Source: Saprospiraceae bacterium
Lineage (GTDB): Bacteria; Bacteroidota; Bacteroidia; Chitinophagales; Saprospiraceae
Length of the DNA stretch: 64,000 nucleotides
Reading direction: 5' to 3'
Assembly (NCBI GenBank): GCA_016718205.1
Contig: JADKEB010000012.1
Location: forward strand, 161,626-225,625
The notes below the pieces were generated by a model. The model had not been told where the DNA came from. It was given only the letters and a program-made list of their open reading frames with translations, and did not search any database. This document shows, in pieces, positions 17,708 to 26,655 of this stretch (the stretch's first letter is position 1; each line of letters begins with the position of its first letter). The position numbers were made by a program, and so were the translations under genes.

Positions 17708-19108
17708 TTACTTCACCCATCCAAACAACCACTGCCATATTTCTTCGAGCGCTTTCGGCGAAAATGTCTGCTCAATCACAGCATACTCAGAAGGTGCACC
17801 CGTAGTACATTCCTGAAATAGGTGATTAAGTCCGGAGAGCTCCCTGATTACGACGCTTTTATTTTTACTTTTTTTTAATGCTGACCGTATAGCTGAAAGG
17901 TTTTCTTTGGGAGGTACCTGCAAATCTTTCTCTCCGTTAATGGCTAAGACCGGACATTTTACCTTGCGAAGTGTAGGTCGAGGGTCGTAAGTAATAAAAA
18001 ATCGCATCCAGGGACTGGTCAATTGTTTGACTTGCGAGCTAACAAACTCTTCTTTTGTGATCCCTGCTGGTATTTGTGGGTTAGGGTTATTATCCAGAAT
18101 TTGAATGATATGATGGGTCAGATCAGTTTTTAATTGGGTTTCATTAGTGGCTTTGGATATTAAGGCAAATGCTTTCTTATTATCTTTTTGACTTTTGTCT
18201 ATATCCGACTTGCTTATGCCAGAAGCCTTGCTAATCAATTCTTGCTGAAGCAATAATATTTGATCACCGGGTAATCCCGGACCAGCAAGTAAGACTATAA
18301 AAGCTACATCTTTGGATCGCGACGCTACTATGGGTGCTATCAACCCACCTTCACTATGACCGATCAATCCTATTTTCCTCGAATCAATTTCTTTTCTGGA
18401 ACGCAAATATGCCAGTCCGGCTTCAACATCTTGGGCAAAATCAATACTTGTTGCCGACTGAAAATTTCCGGTTGAAGCTCCGGTACCTCTATCATCAAAG
18501 CGAAGCACTGCTATGCCATTTTTGGTCAGGAAGTCTGATATAACTAAAAAGGGGCGATGTCCCAGTAATTCAGAGTCTCTGTTTTGTGGCCCACTGCCAC
18601 TGATTAAAATTACGGCAGGATATATACCTTCTTGTTGCGGCAATGTCAATGTACCTGCTAAATTGATGCCGGCATTTTTGTTTTCAAAGATTACATCTTC
18701 CATCCGATATGGATATGGTTTTGTAGGATCTTGAGGTTTTGTAATGATCTTTTTTTCGAGTTTCTCTTTTGTCAATTCTAAAGGAAAGGAGTATACAGAT
18801 TGCTTGAATGTTCCTTTGACGACATTATTTTCACCCATTGTTCCTTCGTAACTAATGCCAGCACTGGTCACTTCCAATTTTAGTGTCTTATTTTCAAAGG
18901 TGACATCGCTCACAGGTATGCCTTTGGCTCCTTGATCGGGGCTATCCATGGTGGCCGTCAGTTTTTCATCATCTTTTTTAATATGAAAGACCAATCTCAG
19001 TTGCATTCCCTGGATATTAAGTATACCATTCCATTGACTAGTAATATCCTGCTGTGCATACATTTGTAGGGAAACCATCAAACTTATGTATAAAAGTATC
19101 TTGTGCAT
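17708..19108 (-). CDS. Exported alpha/beta hydrolase
   Basis: The 466 residues begin with a signal peptide ending near MYAQ. An N-terminal beta-rich domain of about 110 residues (WNGILNIQGMQLRLVFHI…) precedes the hydrolase. The fold shows ILISGSGPQNRD (oxyanion region), RFDDRGTGAST, the nucleophile elbow GHSEGG, the acid in INGEKDLQVPP, and His in LSGLNHLFQ. Substrate is unknown; esterase or peptidase activity is possible. It is downstream of the sdpR-sdpI-like pair on the same strand, with a 25-nt gap to the SdpI-like gene, so co-transcription is likely. Confidence 0.85.
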   Translation of the reverse strand: MHKILLYISLMVSLQMYAQQDITSQWNGILNIQGMQLRLVFHIKKDDEKLTATMDSPDQGAKGIPVSDVTFENKTLKLEVTSAGISYEGTMGENNVVKGTFKQSVYSFPLELTKEKLEKKIITKPQDPTKPYPYRMEDVIFENKNAGINLAGTLTLPQQEGIYPAVILISGSGPQNRDSELLGHRPFLVISDFLTKNGIAVLRFDDRGTGASTGNFQSATSIDFAQDVEAGLAYLRSRKEIDSRKIGLIGHSEGGLIAPIVASRSKDVAFIVLLAGPGLPGDQILLLQQELISKASGISKSDIDKSQKDNKKAFALISKATNETQLKTDLTHHIIQILDNNPNPQIPAGITKEEFVSSQVKQLTSPWMRFFITYDPRPTLRKVKCPVLAINGEKDLQVPPKENLSAIRSALKKSKNKSVVIRELSGLNHLFQECTTGAPSEYAVIEQTFSPKALEEIWQWLFGWVK

Positions 19109-19133
19109 AATGTGACTGTCTTCTGGGTTATTA

Positions 19134-19793
19134 TTATTTTAAGCTCATTTTTGACTGTTGATAGTGCCTGTACGAATAGATGGCAGGGACAAATACCATA
19201 ATCACTATGATTGCTAACATTATTTTTGACATCCAGACTGGAGATAGTAAGAAACCCATCACAGCTATCAGCAAACCCCCTATTACCCAAACCTTACCGC
19301 CGAGTTGGTGTGTCTTGCGCCAATTGTCTTCATTTTCGAGTGTCCAGGGCAATCGAATCCCTACAAAATAATTGGGTTTGATGTTATTCATAAAGTTGCC
19401 TATTACCGCAAACAGACTACCCAGCATCACAAATAATAGTTGTCCACTGGTAGGATTATAGCTACTATATATTATGTAAAGCGTGATGAGTGACATAAAG
19501 CCAACTATTGTCAGGCCCAATTTCTCAATGATACCTTGAGATTGCAGGTTTTGGTTTTTCGGATCAATTTTGCTGAGATTGGTCACAAGGAGATAGGAGG
19601 CTAATGCAATACCCATCAGAATAAGAATGGTGGTACACAATTCACTTTTGGGTCCATAACGATCTGGCTGCATATCCGCTCCGAAGTGTAAGGCGACTTT
19701 TTCCGGAAGTATATCATAGACCATATTTAGATAAATCAAAGGCGCTGCCAAAAACATGACTAAGATGAGATTTTTTAAGTATAAGAATTTCAT
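19134..19793 (-). CDS. SdpI family membrane protein
   Basis: The 219 residues have about six membrane helices. The N-terminal half carries the DUF1648-type MVYDILPEKVALHFG motif, and the C-terminal half carries NYFVGIRLPWTLENEDNW, the SdpI signature. In Bacillus SdpI confers immunity to the SdpC toxin and signals to SdpR. No sdpABC toxin genes are here, so this is an orphan immunity-type or sensor protein. It is preceded by the ArsR/SdpR regulator (22-nt gap) and followed by the alpha/beta hydrolase. Confidence 0.88.
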   Translation of the reverse strand: MKFLYLKNLILVMFLAAPLIYLNMVYDILPEKVALHFGADMQPDRYGPKSELCTTILILMGIALASYLLVTNLSKIDPKNQNLQSQGIIEKLGLTIVGFMSLITLYIIYSSYNPTSGQLLFVMLGSLFAVIGNFMNNIKPNYFVGIRLPWTLENEDNWRKTHQLGGKVWVIGGLLIAVMGFLLSPVWMSKIMLAIIVIMVFVPAIYSYRHYQQSKMSLK

Positions 19794-19815
19794 AATGTTG
19801 TGATTTATAAGGTGA

Positions 19816-20073
19816 TTATTTTGATTTGATTTGATAGATCCATTGCAGCATCTCGTCCAGTACAGTGGTACTGATACTGTAGATGATAAATTGACCTTGC
19901 TTTTCTGATGTGACCAACCCGGCTTGGCGCAGTAAATCCAGATGGTGAGATATTGTGGGTTTACCTATATTAAAATGATCAGCAATATCTCCGGCACTCA
20001 TGTCTTTATCCTTGAGCAAGTCCAAAATATCTCTTCTGATAGGATCATTCAAAGCTTTAAAAAGATTGTTCAA
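19816..20073 (-). CDS. ArsR-family repressor, SdpR-like
   Basis: The 85-residue winged helix opens MNNLFKALNDPIRRDILDLL, with HFNIGKPTISHHLDLLRQAG as the recognition helix and QGQFIIYSIS as the wing. No metal-binding CxC motif is present, in agreement with the SdpR subgroup. It pairs with the SdpI-like gene, as in Bacillus sdpRI. A 24-bp dyad at 20088-20111 just upstream is its probable operator. Confidence 0.9.
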   Translation of the reverse strand: MNNLFKALNDPIRRDILDLLKDKDMSAGDIADHFNIGKPTISHHLDLLRQAGLVTSEKQGQFIIYSISTTVLDEMLQWIYQIKSK

Positions 20074-20087
20074 ACTGAGTTGTTTTT

Positions 20088-20111
20088 ATATTTCGACAAA
20101 TATCGAAATAT
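20088..20111 (-). promoter_or_regulatory. Candidate SdpR-like operator
   Basis: ATATTTCGA and TCGAAATAT form a perfect 9-bp inverted repeat with a 6-nt spacer, 14 nt upstream of the repressor start codon. Autorepression by the ArsR-type protein is the likely use. Confidence 0.6.
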
Positions 20112-20285
20112 ATTTTCAATTTTACAAACATTTTATTAAGAATTAACCTTTTTATTACAAATACTGGAAACAGACGTTTAATGCGACAATTTTATGACGT
20201 ATTATACGTCAATTAAAAAATATGATTATCTTTGCAAAAAAAATTCAATATCAATTTTATACATACTTTAAGTATATAATTCAAG

Positions 20286-20419
20286 GTCGTTTAGATAAGG
20301 CTTTATTATGAAGTCCTTCCCTTCAAAGGGCTTCTAAGGGAAGGATTTAGCCTGCCTGCCGAACGGTACGGCAAGACAGGGATGTGTAAAAACAAGTAAA
20401 AATACTTTATCTAAACGAC
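20286..20419. repeat. Family E inverted-repeat element (134 bp, single copy)
   Basis: The ends GTCGTTTAGATAA and TTATCTAAACGAC are inverted and nearly perfect. The interior contains two further hairpins (CCTTCCC…GGGAAGG and GCCTGCCTGCCG…CGGCAAGACAGG). No clear target duplication is visible and no second copy is in this window. It lies between sdpR and the AlkD-like gene. Confidence 0.65.
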
Positions 20420-20472
20420 ATTGGTTTATAATTTCTTTTTGACCATAAACATTCACTGATCAAAGTCATCAT

Positions 20473-21276
20473 ATGGCCGAATTACTAAAACATATATACA
20501 ACGCTTCTTTCTTCGAAACTTACGCTGATGCACTTACTGAGGTCATTCCGACCTTTGACAAAAGTACATTTATAGTTTCTTTTCATACTGCACATTGGGA
20601 TTCTTTGGAGCTGAAGCAAAGGATGGCGTTTTTAGCTCACACTACCGCTAAAATCCTACCTGCGGAGTATCATGAAAAAGTCAAAACCATACTCCGGCTG
20701 ATCGATGTATTGCGCAGGAGTAGTGTAAAAGATCAGAATCTGGAATATATCTTTATGGCAGATATCATCACCGAATATGGTTTGGATGATCTCAAAACAT
20801 CTTTGTCCGCCATCGAGCATATCACTCAGTTTATTAGTTTCGAGTTTGCAGGCAGGGCATTTATCATCCGATATCCCAAAGAAATGATGCGTCAGATGGT
20901 CAAATGGACCGAACACCACAATGAAAATGTGCGTAGGTATGCATCAGAAGGCTGCAGACCAAGATTGCCATGGGGCACAAAACTGACTGCGTTGGTTCAT
21001 GATCCATCACCATGTATCCCTGTATTAGAAAAGCTCATGGAAGATGCATCACTGTACGTGCGCAAGAGTGTTGCCAATCACCTGAATGATATCTCGAAGG
21101 ATCATCCAGATCTGGTTGTTGAATATATCAAAAAATGGAAGGGCAGATCAGATAATACAGATTGGATCCTAAGACATGGTGCGCGCACCTTGCTAAAAAA
21201 CGGAAATCATGAAGTATTGCACATTTTTGGCACCTCGAGGGATAATGCCTATAATATGGAGCATTTTCACCTTTGA
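20473..21276 (+). CDS. AlkD-like DNA alkylation repair protein (HEAT-repeat), frameshifted
   Basis: The protein is all-helical with HEAT-like repeats, for example HHNENVRRYASEGCRPRLPW and LYVRKSVANHLNDISKDHPD, followed by TDWILRHGARTLLKNGN. It resembles the Bacteroidota DNA alkylation repair (AlkC/AlkD-type) glycosylases of about 370 residues. The frame ends early: a one-base shift near 21265-21275 separates it from the C-terminal domain at 21277-21580. The glycosylase-like part itself appears complete, so partial function is possible. Confidence 0.82.
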   Translation: MAELLKHIYNASFFETYADALTEVIPTFDKSTFIVSFHTAHWDSLELKQRMAFLAHTTAKILPAEYHEKVKTILRLIDVLRRSSVKDQNLEYIFMADIITEYGLDDLKTSLSAIEHITQFISFEFAGRAFIIRYPKEMMRQMVKWTEHHNENVRRYASEGCRPRLPWGTKLTALVHDPSPCIPVLEKLMEDASLYVRKSVANHLNDISKDHPDLVVEYIKKWKGRSDNTDWILRHGARTLLKNGNHEVLHIFGTSRDNAYNMEHFHL

Positions 21277-21580
21277 GCACGATCAGCTGTCGCAAAGCGA
21301 ATCACTTTCATTTTCATTTTCGATAACCAATCTCAGCGATGCTGCTGCTGTGTTCAGAGTAGAGTATAATATCTGGTATGTCAAATCCGGAGGACAATAC
21401 TCAAAGAAAATTTTTAAAATTGCAGAAAAACCTATTTTGCCGCATTCGCCACAGAAATTTGTGAAGCAGCATAGATTTCAGGATCTTACCACAAGAAGAC
21501 ATTATTCAGGAATCCACAAAATTTCTATTGTCATCAATGGTAATGAAAGTGCGCCTTTGGCTTTTGAATTGAAGATTTAG
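21277..21580 (+). pseudogene. C-terminal domain of the AlkD-like protein, out of frame
   Basis: The frame following the shift reads EHDQLSQSESLSFSFSITN…VEYNIWYVKSGG…TTRRHYSGIHKISIVINGNE and ends at 21580. This beta-rich tail is what full-length relatives carry after their HEAT repeats. The open frame extends back to 21209, but the part before about 21270 is a shadow of the upstream gene. Confidence 0.75.
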
Positions 21581-21607
21581 TTTTTTAACCAAAAAATACA
21601 CGTATTC

Positions 21608-22363
21608 ATGCTTGGATCAAATATCAAATACCTCCGCAACAGACACAAACTCTCGCAACAGGAGCTATCAGAAAAACTGGGTGTACCCAGATCATCACTG
21701 AGCGATTATGAGCGGGGTCATACACAGGTGGGCCTGGATTCTCTCATCAAACTTGCAGATATTTTTGATGTAAAAATAGATGATCTCCTCAGGTCCAATC
21801 TAAGCCATAGAGACCTTGAAATCCTGCGCAACAAAGAGCTAAGAGTACTGGCCATATCTGTAGATGCCGGCAACAACAGCAATATAGAGCTGGTTGAAAC
21901 CAAAGCTGAGGCGGGTTATCTTGAATCATTTGCTGATCCTGAGTATATCAGAGACTTACCCAAAATTGGTTTTCCTAATATTCCACAAGGAACTTATCGG
22001 GGGTTTGAAATCAGGGGAGATTCTATGTTGCCGATGGAAAGCGGAAGCATTGTAATGTGCTCATATGTAGAAAACATCCATGATATAAAGACCGGCAAAA
22101 CATATGTCATCATCAGTAAATCAGAAGGAGTAGTATACAAACGTGTAAAAAATGAAAAAAACACAGAAAAATTAATACTCATTTCAGATAATGACGCTTA
22201 CTTGCCATATGCGATTAATTATAGAGATATTGATGAAATTTGGCAATATTATGCTCACTTGAGCTTTTCGGATTCTAAATATACATTCAATAGCATGCTG
22301 GAAGAAAAACTTCAGGATATACAGAAAAAACTTGGTGAAGTCCACCATGCGGTGGTGAAATGA
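21608..22363 (+). CDS. LexA/CI-like repressor (HTH_3 plus S24 peptidase)
   Basis: Residues about 4-58 form an XRE helix-turn-helix (LRNRHKLSQQELSEKLGVPR). The C-terminal half is an S24 self-cleaving domain with Ser139 in RGDSMLP and Lys178 in GVVYKRV as the dyad. A102-G103 in KAEAGYLE is the likely autocleavage bond. Such regulators respond to DNA damage through RecA filaments and control SOS-like genes. It follows the AlkD-like repair gene by 27 nt, so the two may be linked in DNA-damage response. A family A end lies directly after its stop codon. Confidence 0.9.
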   Translation: MLGSNIKYLRNRHKLSQQELSEKLGVPRSSLSDYERGHTQVGLDSLIKLADIFDVKIDDLLRSNLSHRDLEILRNKELRVLAISVDAGNNSNIELVETKAEAGYLESFADPEYIRDLPKIGFPNIPQGTYRGFEIRGDSMLPMESGSIVMCSYVENIHDIKTGKTYVIISKSEGVVYKRVKNEKNTEKLILISDNDAYLPYAINYRDIDEIWQYYAHLSFSDSKYTFNSMLEEKLQDIQKKLGEVHHAVVK

Positions 22364-22367
22364 GGTG

Positions 22368-22380
22368 TTTAAACATACTC
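22368..22380. repeat. Solo end of a family A element
   Basis: TTTAAACATACTC followed by TAA matches the right terminus of family A elements exactly. No left end lies in the preceding coding region, so this is a relic or a one-ended event directly after the S24 repressor stop codon. Confidence 0.6.
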
Positions 22381-22454
22381 TAAGATAGACACCTTCATAG
22401 AAGATTTTTTTTTGTAAATCTTAGAAATTGTTTTTTTCTTTTACTTTATTGTTT

Positions 22455-22462
22455 TATCTTTG
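22455..22462 (+). promoter_or_regulatory. -7 box upstream of tRNA-Leu
   Basis: TATCTTTG matches TAnnTTTG, 35 nt upstream of the mature tRNA 5' end. A TTG-rich region about 24 nt further upstream could be the -33 element. Confidence 0.5.
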
Positions 22463-22497
22463 CGCCACTTTTTAAGAAAGTTAGTTCTGTTGATAAT

Positions 22498-22579
22498 GCG
22501 GGTGTGGTGAAATTGGTAGACACGCCAGACTTAGGATCTGGTGCCGCGAGGCTTGGGGGTTCGAGTCCCTCCACCCGCA
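22498..22579 (+). tRNA. tRNA-Leu (anticodon UAG)
   Basis: Acceptor arms GCGGGTG and CACCCGC pair fully. The anticodon stem CCAGA/TCTGG encloses loop CTTAGGA with anticodon TAG. A class II long variable arm (GCCGCGAGGC) and a TTCGAGT T-loop are present, with discriminator A. CCA is not encoded. Length about 82 nt. Confidence 0.96.
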
Positions 22580-22670
22580 CACTCTTTGTGCAAATGAAAA
22601 AAAATTACTCCTTCATTTGATTTGTTCAATAACATGTTACATAATTTTTTAAAATAATTATCATTTTTCT

Positions 22671-23384
22671 ATGCAAATTGTTAGAAAAGAAATAGCCCCA
22701 TTACATATATCATTGGATATTACACTTGAGCCTTCAGATTATACCCCTGCAGTGAAGAGTGAGTTAAAAAAATTTAGAAATCAGGCCCAACTGAAGGGAT
22801 TCCGAAAAGGAAAGACTCCTGAAAGTGTCATAAAAAAAATGTACGGAAAGTCAATCCTGGCTGATATCATCAATAAAACACTGCAGGACAAACTGTTTGG
22901 GTATCTTGATGAAGAGAATATCAACTACCTTGGACAACCTGTTCCGGATGAAGATAAAAATAATATCACAAGTCTTGACATCAATCACCCTGTGGACTAT
23001 GCCTTCAGTTTTGAGCTGGGTATCGCTCCTGAGGTAGATGTCAAAGGTGTCGCTGAAACGGATGTCTATACTCATTACGATGTAGATATACCTGAACATC
23101 TCGTAGATGAAGAACTTACAGCTGCAAGAAGGCGTCAGGGTGAGAGAATAGAAGCCACTGATAATATCGAAGAAATGGATATGCTCAAGCTTGATGCATC
23201 AGAAATGGAAGGAGATGACGTCAAAGAAGACGGCTGGAAGACAGATATTTCTATTCTGGTCAAAGTGATCGACAATGAAGATGTAAAAAAGAAATCCTTA
23301 CCAAAAAAGCAGGTGATACCATTGTTTTTGACGTATTTAAACTGGAAAATAAAGATAAGGATTATATCAGAAAGTACATCCTAA
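22671..23384 (+). CDS. tig: Trigger factor, N-terminal part (frameshifted)
   Basis: This is the ribosome-associated chaperone. The ribosome-binding loop shows as LKGFRKGKTPESVIKKMYG, the family's GFRxGKxP signature. The frame is correct to about residue 210 and then shifts in an A6 run (23303-23308); one extra A restores …KKAGDTIVFDVFKLENKD in the frame that ends at 24049. Residues after the shift in this frame are not native. It is first in a tig-clpP-clpX cluster. Confidence 0.9.
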   Translation: MQIVRKEIAPLHISLDITLEPSDYTPAVKSELKKFRNQAQLKGFRKGKTPESVIKKMYGKSILADIINKTLQDKLFGYLDEENINYLGQPVPDEDKNNITSLDINHPVDYAFSFELGIAPEVDVKGVAETDVYTHYDVDIPEHLVDEELTAARRRQGERIEATDNIEEMDMLKLDASEMEGDDVKEDGWKTDISILVKVIDNEDVKKKSLPKKQVIPLFLTYLNWKIKIRIISESTS

Positions 23385-24049
23385 AGGTACCGGCCGACAA
23401 TGATCAGGAGATAGGTGATATGTTTACTGCAAGGATAGCAGAAGTATCCAGGATTGTTCCGGCCGAGATGAATGAAGACTTTTTTAGCAGCTTTGGTGAC
23501 GAATCCGTAAAAGATGAATCATCTCTAAGAGAATTTCTCAAAAATGATATCAAAAAATACTACGATCAGCAGGCCGAAAAGTTTATGTACCGCGAGATAA
23601 TGGATTATTTGGTGGACAATAATCAGATAGATTTGCCCGAGGAGTTTTTGAAAAAATATCTGAAAGCTTCCAATGAAAATGTAAATGATGAAATATTGGA
23701 AAAAGAATTTGATGCATTTGCAAAAAATATGCAGTGGTCATTGCAAAAATCCAGCCTTGCCAATAGATTTGACATTGAGGTGTCGGAAGAAGATATAGAA
23801 AGACATTTTACGACCTCTGTTTTTTCTTATATGAGATCATATGGAAACATGGATTTCTCGTATATCTCGCAGACAGTAGATCAGCTTATGAAAGACAAGG
23901 AACAGGTCAATAAAGCATATGAAGAAATACTCGCTGAAAGAATTTTTGCCAAAGCAGGAGATATTGTCACTAAAGACAAAATCAGTATTTCTATAGAAGA
24001 TTTTACACAAAAAGTAAAGGAACTCAACCAAAGGGTTAACAATTTGTAA
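23306..24049 (+). CDS. tig: Trigger factor, C-terminal part (in shifted frame)
   Basis: This frame continues the trigger factor through the PPIase-like remnant and the helical C-terminal arms (FSSFGDESVKDESSLREFLK, IEDFTQKVKELNQRV). It has no plausible translation start of its own at the junction; an internal ATG at 23420 would give only the arm domain. Total repaired length is about 459 residues, normal for the family. The lesion is in a homopolymer, which favours a sequencing error. Confidence 0.85.
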   Translation, partial: KAGDTIVFDVFKLENKDKDYIRKYILKVPADNDQEIGDMFTARIAEVSRIVPAEMNEDFFSSFGDESVKDESSLREFLKNDIKKYYDQQAEKFMYREIMDYLVDNNQIDLPEEFLKKYLKASNENVNDEILEKEFDAFAKNMQWSLQKSSLANRFDIEVSEEDIERHFTTSVFSYMRSYGNMDFSYISQTVDQLMKDKEQVNKAYEEILAERIFAKAGDIVTKDKISISIEDFTQKVKELNQRVNNL

Positions 24050-24249
24050 TCTCAGTTGTTAAGTGTATGTTTTCAATTTTATTTTTTACAGCTTAAATCT
24101 GAATATCAAAAATTAGTTTCGTTTCAGGAGGTTTTTACCGTTGGATTTTAATCCTATGGGATGTAATCACTTTTTCAGACATTCTCAAAGATAGAAAGTA
24201 AGACACAGCTGTAAGTTTGAATTTATCACTCAATTAAACGGATTATTTA

Positions 24250-24948
24250 ATGCATTCACAAAACGAGTTTAAAAAATTTGCTGTCGGCCATATGGGCATG
24301 AGCAGTATGCATCTGGACAAATTTATGGAGACTTCTGTTCCTGATATCAATGGTTTTACACCTCAGGTGATAGAAGAAAGACAAATGAACATAGTAGGTA
24401 TGGACGTTTTTTCCAGACTTATGATGGATCGTATCATTTTTATGGGAGTTCCCGTCAATGATTATGTCGCTAATGTCATTCAGGCACAGCTTCTGTTTCT
24501 GGAATCCACTGACCCCAAGAGGGATATTCAAATGTTTATCAATAGTCCCGGCGGCTCAGTAATAGCTGGTATGGGCATCTATGACACTATGCAATATGTA
24601 GCTCCTGATGTGGCTACTATATGTACAGGTTTGGCAGCATCAATGGGTGCAGTGTTACTTTGTGCCGGTAAAAACGGAAAACGTACTTGTCTTCCTCATT
24701 CCAGAGTGATGATACATCAGCCATCAGGTGGTATGCAGGGACAGTTTACAGATATGGAGATTTCATACAAACTGATCAAGAACCTGAGGAATGAACTCTA
24801 TGACATCATGGCTACTCATACGGGCAAAACATTTGAAGATATCGAGAGAGACTCAGATAGAGACAACTGGATGACAGCCACAGAGGCGAAAGAATACGGA
24901 TTGGTAGATGAAGTTCTGGATAGAAAGTCAGCTCCAAAAAAACCTTAA
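24250..24948 (+). CDS. clpP: ATP-dependent Clp protease proteolytic subunit
   Basis: The 232-residue serine protease has INSPGGSVIAGMGIYD (oxyanion loop), the catalytic Ser in GLAASMGAVLL, His in MIHQPSGG, and a C-terminal Asp in the DSDRDNWM region. An N-terminal extension of about 35 residues precedes the core. It forms a tetradecamer that degrades substrates unfolded by ClpX, encoded 21 nt downstream. The neighbour tig upstream gives the common tig-clpP-clpX order. Confidence 0.97.
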   Translation: MHSQNEFKKFAVGHMGMSSMHLDKFMETSVPDINGFTPQVIEERQMNIVGMDVFSRLMMDRIIFMGVPVNDYVANVIQAQLLFLESTDPKRDIQMFINSPGGSVIAGMGIYDTMQYVAPDVATICTGLAASMGAVLLCAGKNGKRTCLPHSRVMIHQPSGGMQGQFTDMEISYKLIKNLRNELYDIMATHTGKTFEDIERDSDRDNWMTATEAKEYGLVDEVLDRKSAPKKP

Positions 24949-24969
24949 AACAACGAAATATCCTTTAGT

Positions 24970-26220
24970 ATGTCAAAATATAAGGAAAATATTAAATGTT
25001 CATTTTGCGGTAAAGACAAGCGTGATGCCCTCATGCTCATAGCAGGAATAGATGGACACATTTGCGAGTCATGTGTAGAGCAGGCTTATGAAATCATATC
25101 AGATGAATTGAAGCCATCAAAAAAATCTTCATCAAAGAAGGATAGTTTAGCCGGACTTCCAACAAACATTACACCGGCTCAAATAAAAACTTTCCTGGAT
25201 CAGTACGTCATTGGCCAGACTGATGCAAAAAAGTATCTTTCTGTGGCTGTCTACAATCATTACAAAAGGCTCAATAGCATCAATACCGGAGGAGATGTCG
25301 AAATAGAAAAGTCCAACATCATCCTTGTAGGTGAGACAGGTACAGGTAAAACATTACTTGCAAAGACTATTGCCAAGTTTCTTGATGTACCTTTTGCTAT
25401 AGTGGATGCTACGGTATTTACTGAAGCTGGTTATGTAGGTGAAGACGTGGAAAGCATGCTAAGCAGACTACTTCAGGCATGTGACTTCAATGTTGAAGCC
25501 GCACAGAGAGGTATCGTGTATATAGACGAGATAGATAAAATAGCCAGAAAAAGTGACAACCCTTCTATCACACGTGACGTATCAGGTGAAGGAGTACAGC
25601 AAGCCTTATTGAAACTGCTTGAGGGCACAGATGTAAACGTCCCGCCACATGGAGGAAGGAAACATCCCGAGCAAAAGATGATCAAGGTGGATACTTCCAA
25701 TATCCTGTTTATCTGCGGAGGAGCTTTTGCAGGAATAGAAAAAGTCATCTCCAGAAGGCTCAATACTCAGGTCATAGGGTACAATCATGACGATAAAGAA
25801 CATTTGGACAGAGAAAATATGCTCCAATACATCACTCATCAGGATCTCAAACATTATGGACTAATTCCAGAGTTGATCGGAAGACTTCCTGTCCTGACTT
25901 ATCTCGAACCATTGGATAAGGAAACTTTACTTGCCATACTTACAGAGCCTAAAAATGCCTTGTTAAAACAATACAATAAGCTATTTGAAATTGAAGGCAT
26001 AAAGTTGGTCTTTGACAAAGAAGCCATCGATTTTATTGCAGACAAAGCATTGGAATATAAGTTGGGAGCAAGGGGTCTAAGGTCTTTGTGTGAAGCCATA
26101 CTTACAGATGCGATGTTTGAGTTACCATCACAAAAAGATATCAAAGAGTTTGTAGTAGACAGGGTCTATGCTGAGGATAAGATTTCAAAAAGTGCCATTA
26201 GGAAGTTGATAGCTGCGTAA
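24970..26220 (+). CDS. clpX: ATP-dependent Clp protease ATP-binding subunit ClpX
   Basis: The N-terminal C4 zinc finger (CSFCGKDKRD… CESC) is followed by an AAA+ core: GETGTGKT (Walker A), VYIDEIDKIA (Walker B), the pore loop GYVG, VSGEGVQQALLKLLEG and a C-terminal GARGLRS (sensor 2). The length of 416 residues is typical. It unfolds tagged proteins and feeds them to ClpP, encoded directly upstream. Confidence 0.98.
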   Translation: MSKYKENIKCSFCGKDKRDALMLIAGIDGHICESCVEQAYEIISDELKPSKKSSSKKDSLAGLPTNITPAQIKTFLDQYVIGQTDAKKYLSVAVYNHYKRLNSINTGGDVEIEKSNIILVGETGTGKTLLAKTIAKFLDVPFAIVDATVFTEAGYVGEDVESMLSRLLQACDFNVEAAQRGIVYIDEIDKIARKSDNPSITRDVSGEGVQQALLKLLEGTDVNVPPHGGRKHPEQKMIKVDTSNILFICGGAFAGIEKVISRRLNTQVIGYNHDDKEHLDRENMLQYITHQDLKHYGLIPELIGRLPVLTYLEPLDKETLLAILTEPKNALLKQYNKLFEIEGIKLVFDKEAIDFIADKALEYKLGARGLRSLCEAILTDAMFELPSQKDIKEFVVDRVYAEDKISKSAIRKLIAA

Positions 26221-26353
26221 TACTTTGATTATCAATAGGATTTATAGATCTTGTGAGCATGTCCTTAGAATAATAGTGCTTTTAAAATTGAATTACTAAA
26301 ATTATGGAACACTATAGCAGCATTGATTCAAATTATCATTTTTACTTTCTTTT

Positions 26354-26644
26354 CAGGCATACATATTTACTGAGCTTTCGGAGGAAGATGGGCAAGCGAA
26401 GGCGTATATCCAACCCTTGATGACCAATATCTCAAAAAAAATTGGTTGGGGAAAATTATTTTTTAAAATTTTTTTTTTTTGGGGAAAGGGGGGAGAAAAA
26501 TTTTTAAAACGGTATAAAGCCATAATGCCAGGAATGATACCTACATTGATTGTAGCTTTCGGGTTATTGTTTTTTGGGTTTATAGTGCTTTTGAATATGA
26601 CTGATTTCACTTTGCCATTTGGGCATGTCATCATATCTAAATAA
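26354..26644 (+). other. Doubtful small membrane-protein frame in a homopolymer-rich region
   Basis: Within the 435-nt gap 26221-26655 an open frame from about 26354 encodes a polar start, a basic stretch and a hydrophobic helix (MIPTLIVAFGLLFFGFIVLL). The middle (26443-26505) is built from runs of A, T and G, including a run of more than ten T. The reading may therefore be corrupted. I do not recognise a family, and neither an ATG at 26304 nor one at 26417 is convincing. Confidence 0.3.
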
Positions 26645-26655
26645 ATATTTATTTA

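Noticed and set aside
22366..22400. Terminator after the S24 repressor gene
   Set aside because: GGTGT…ACACC symmetry is weak and the sequence is explained by a family A terminus.
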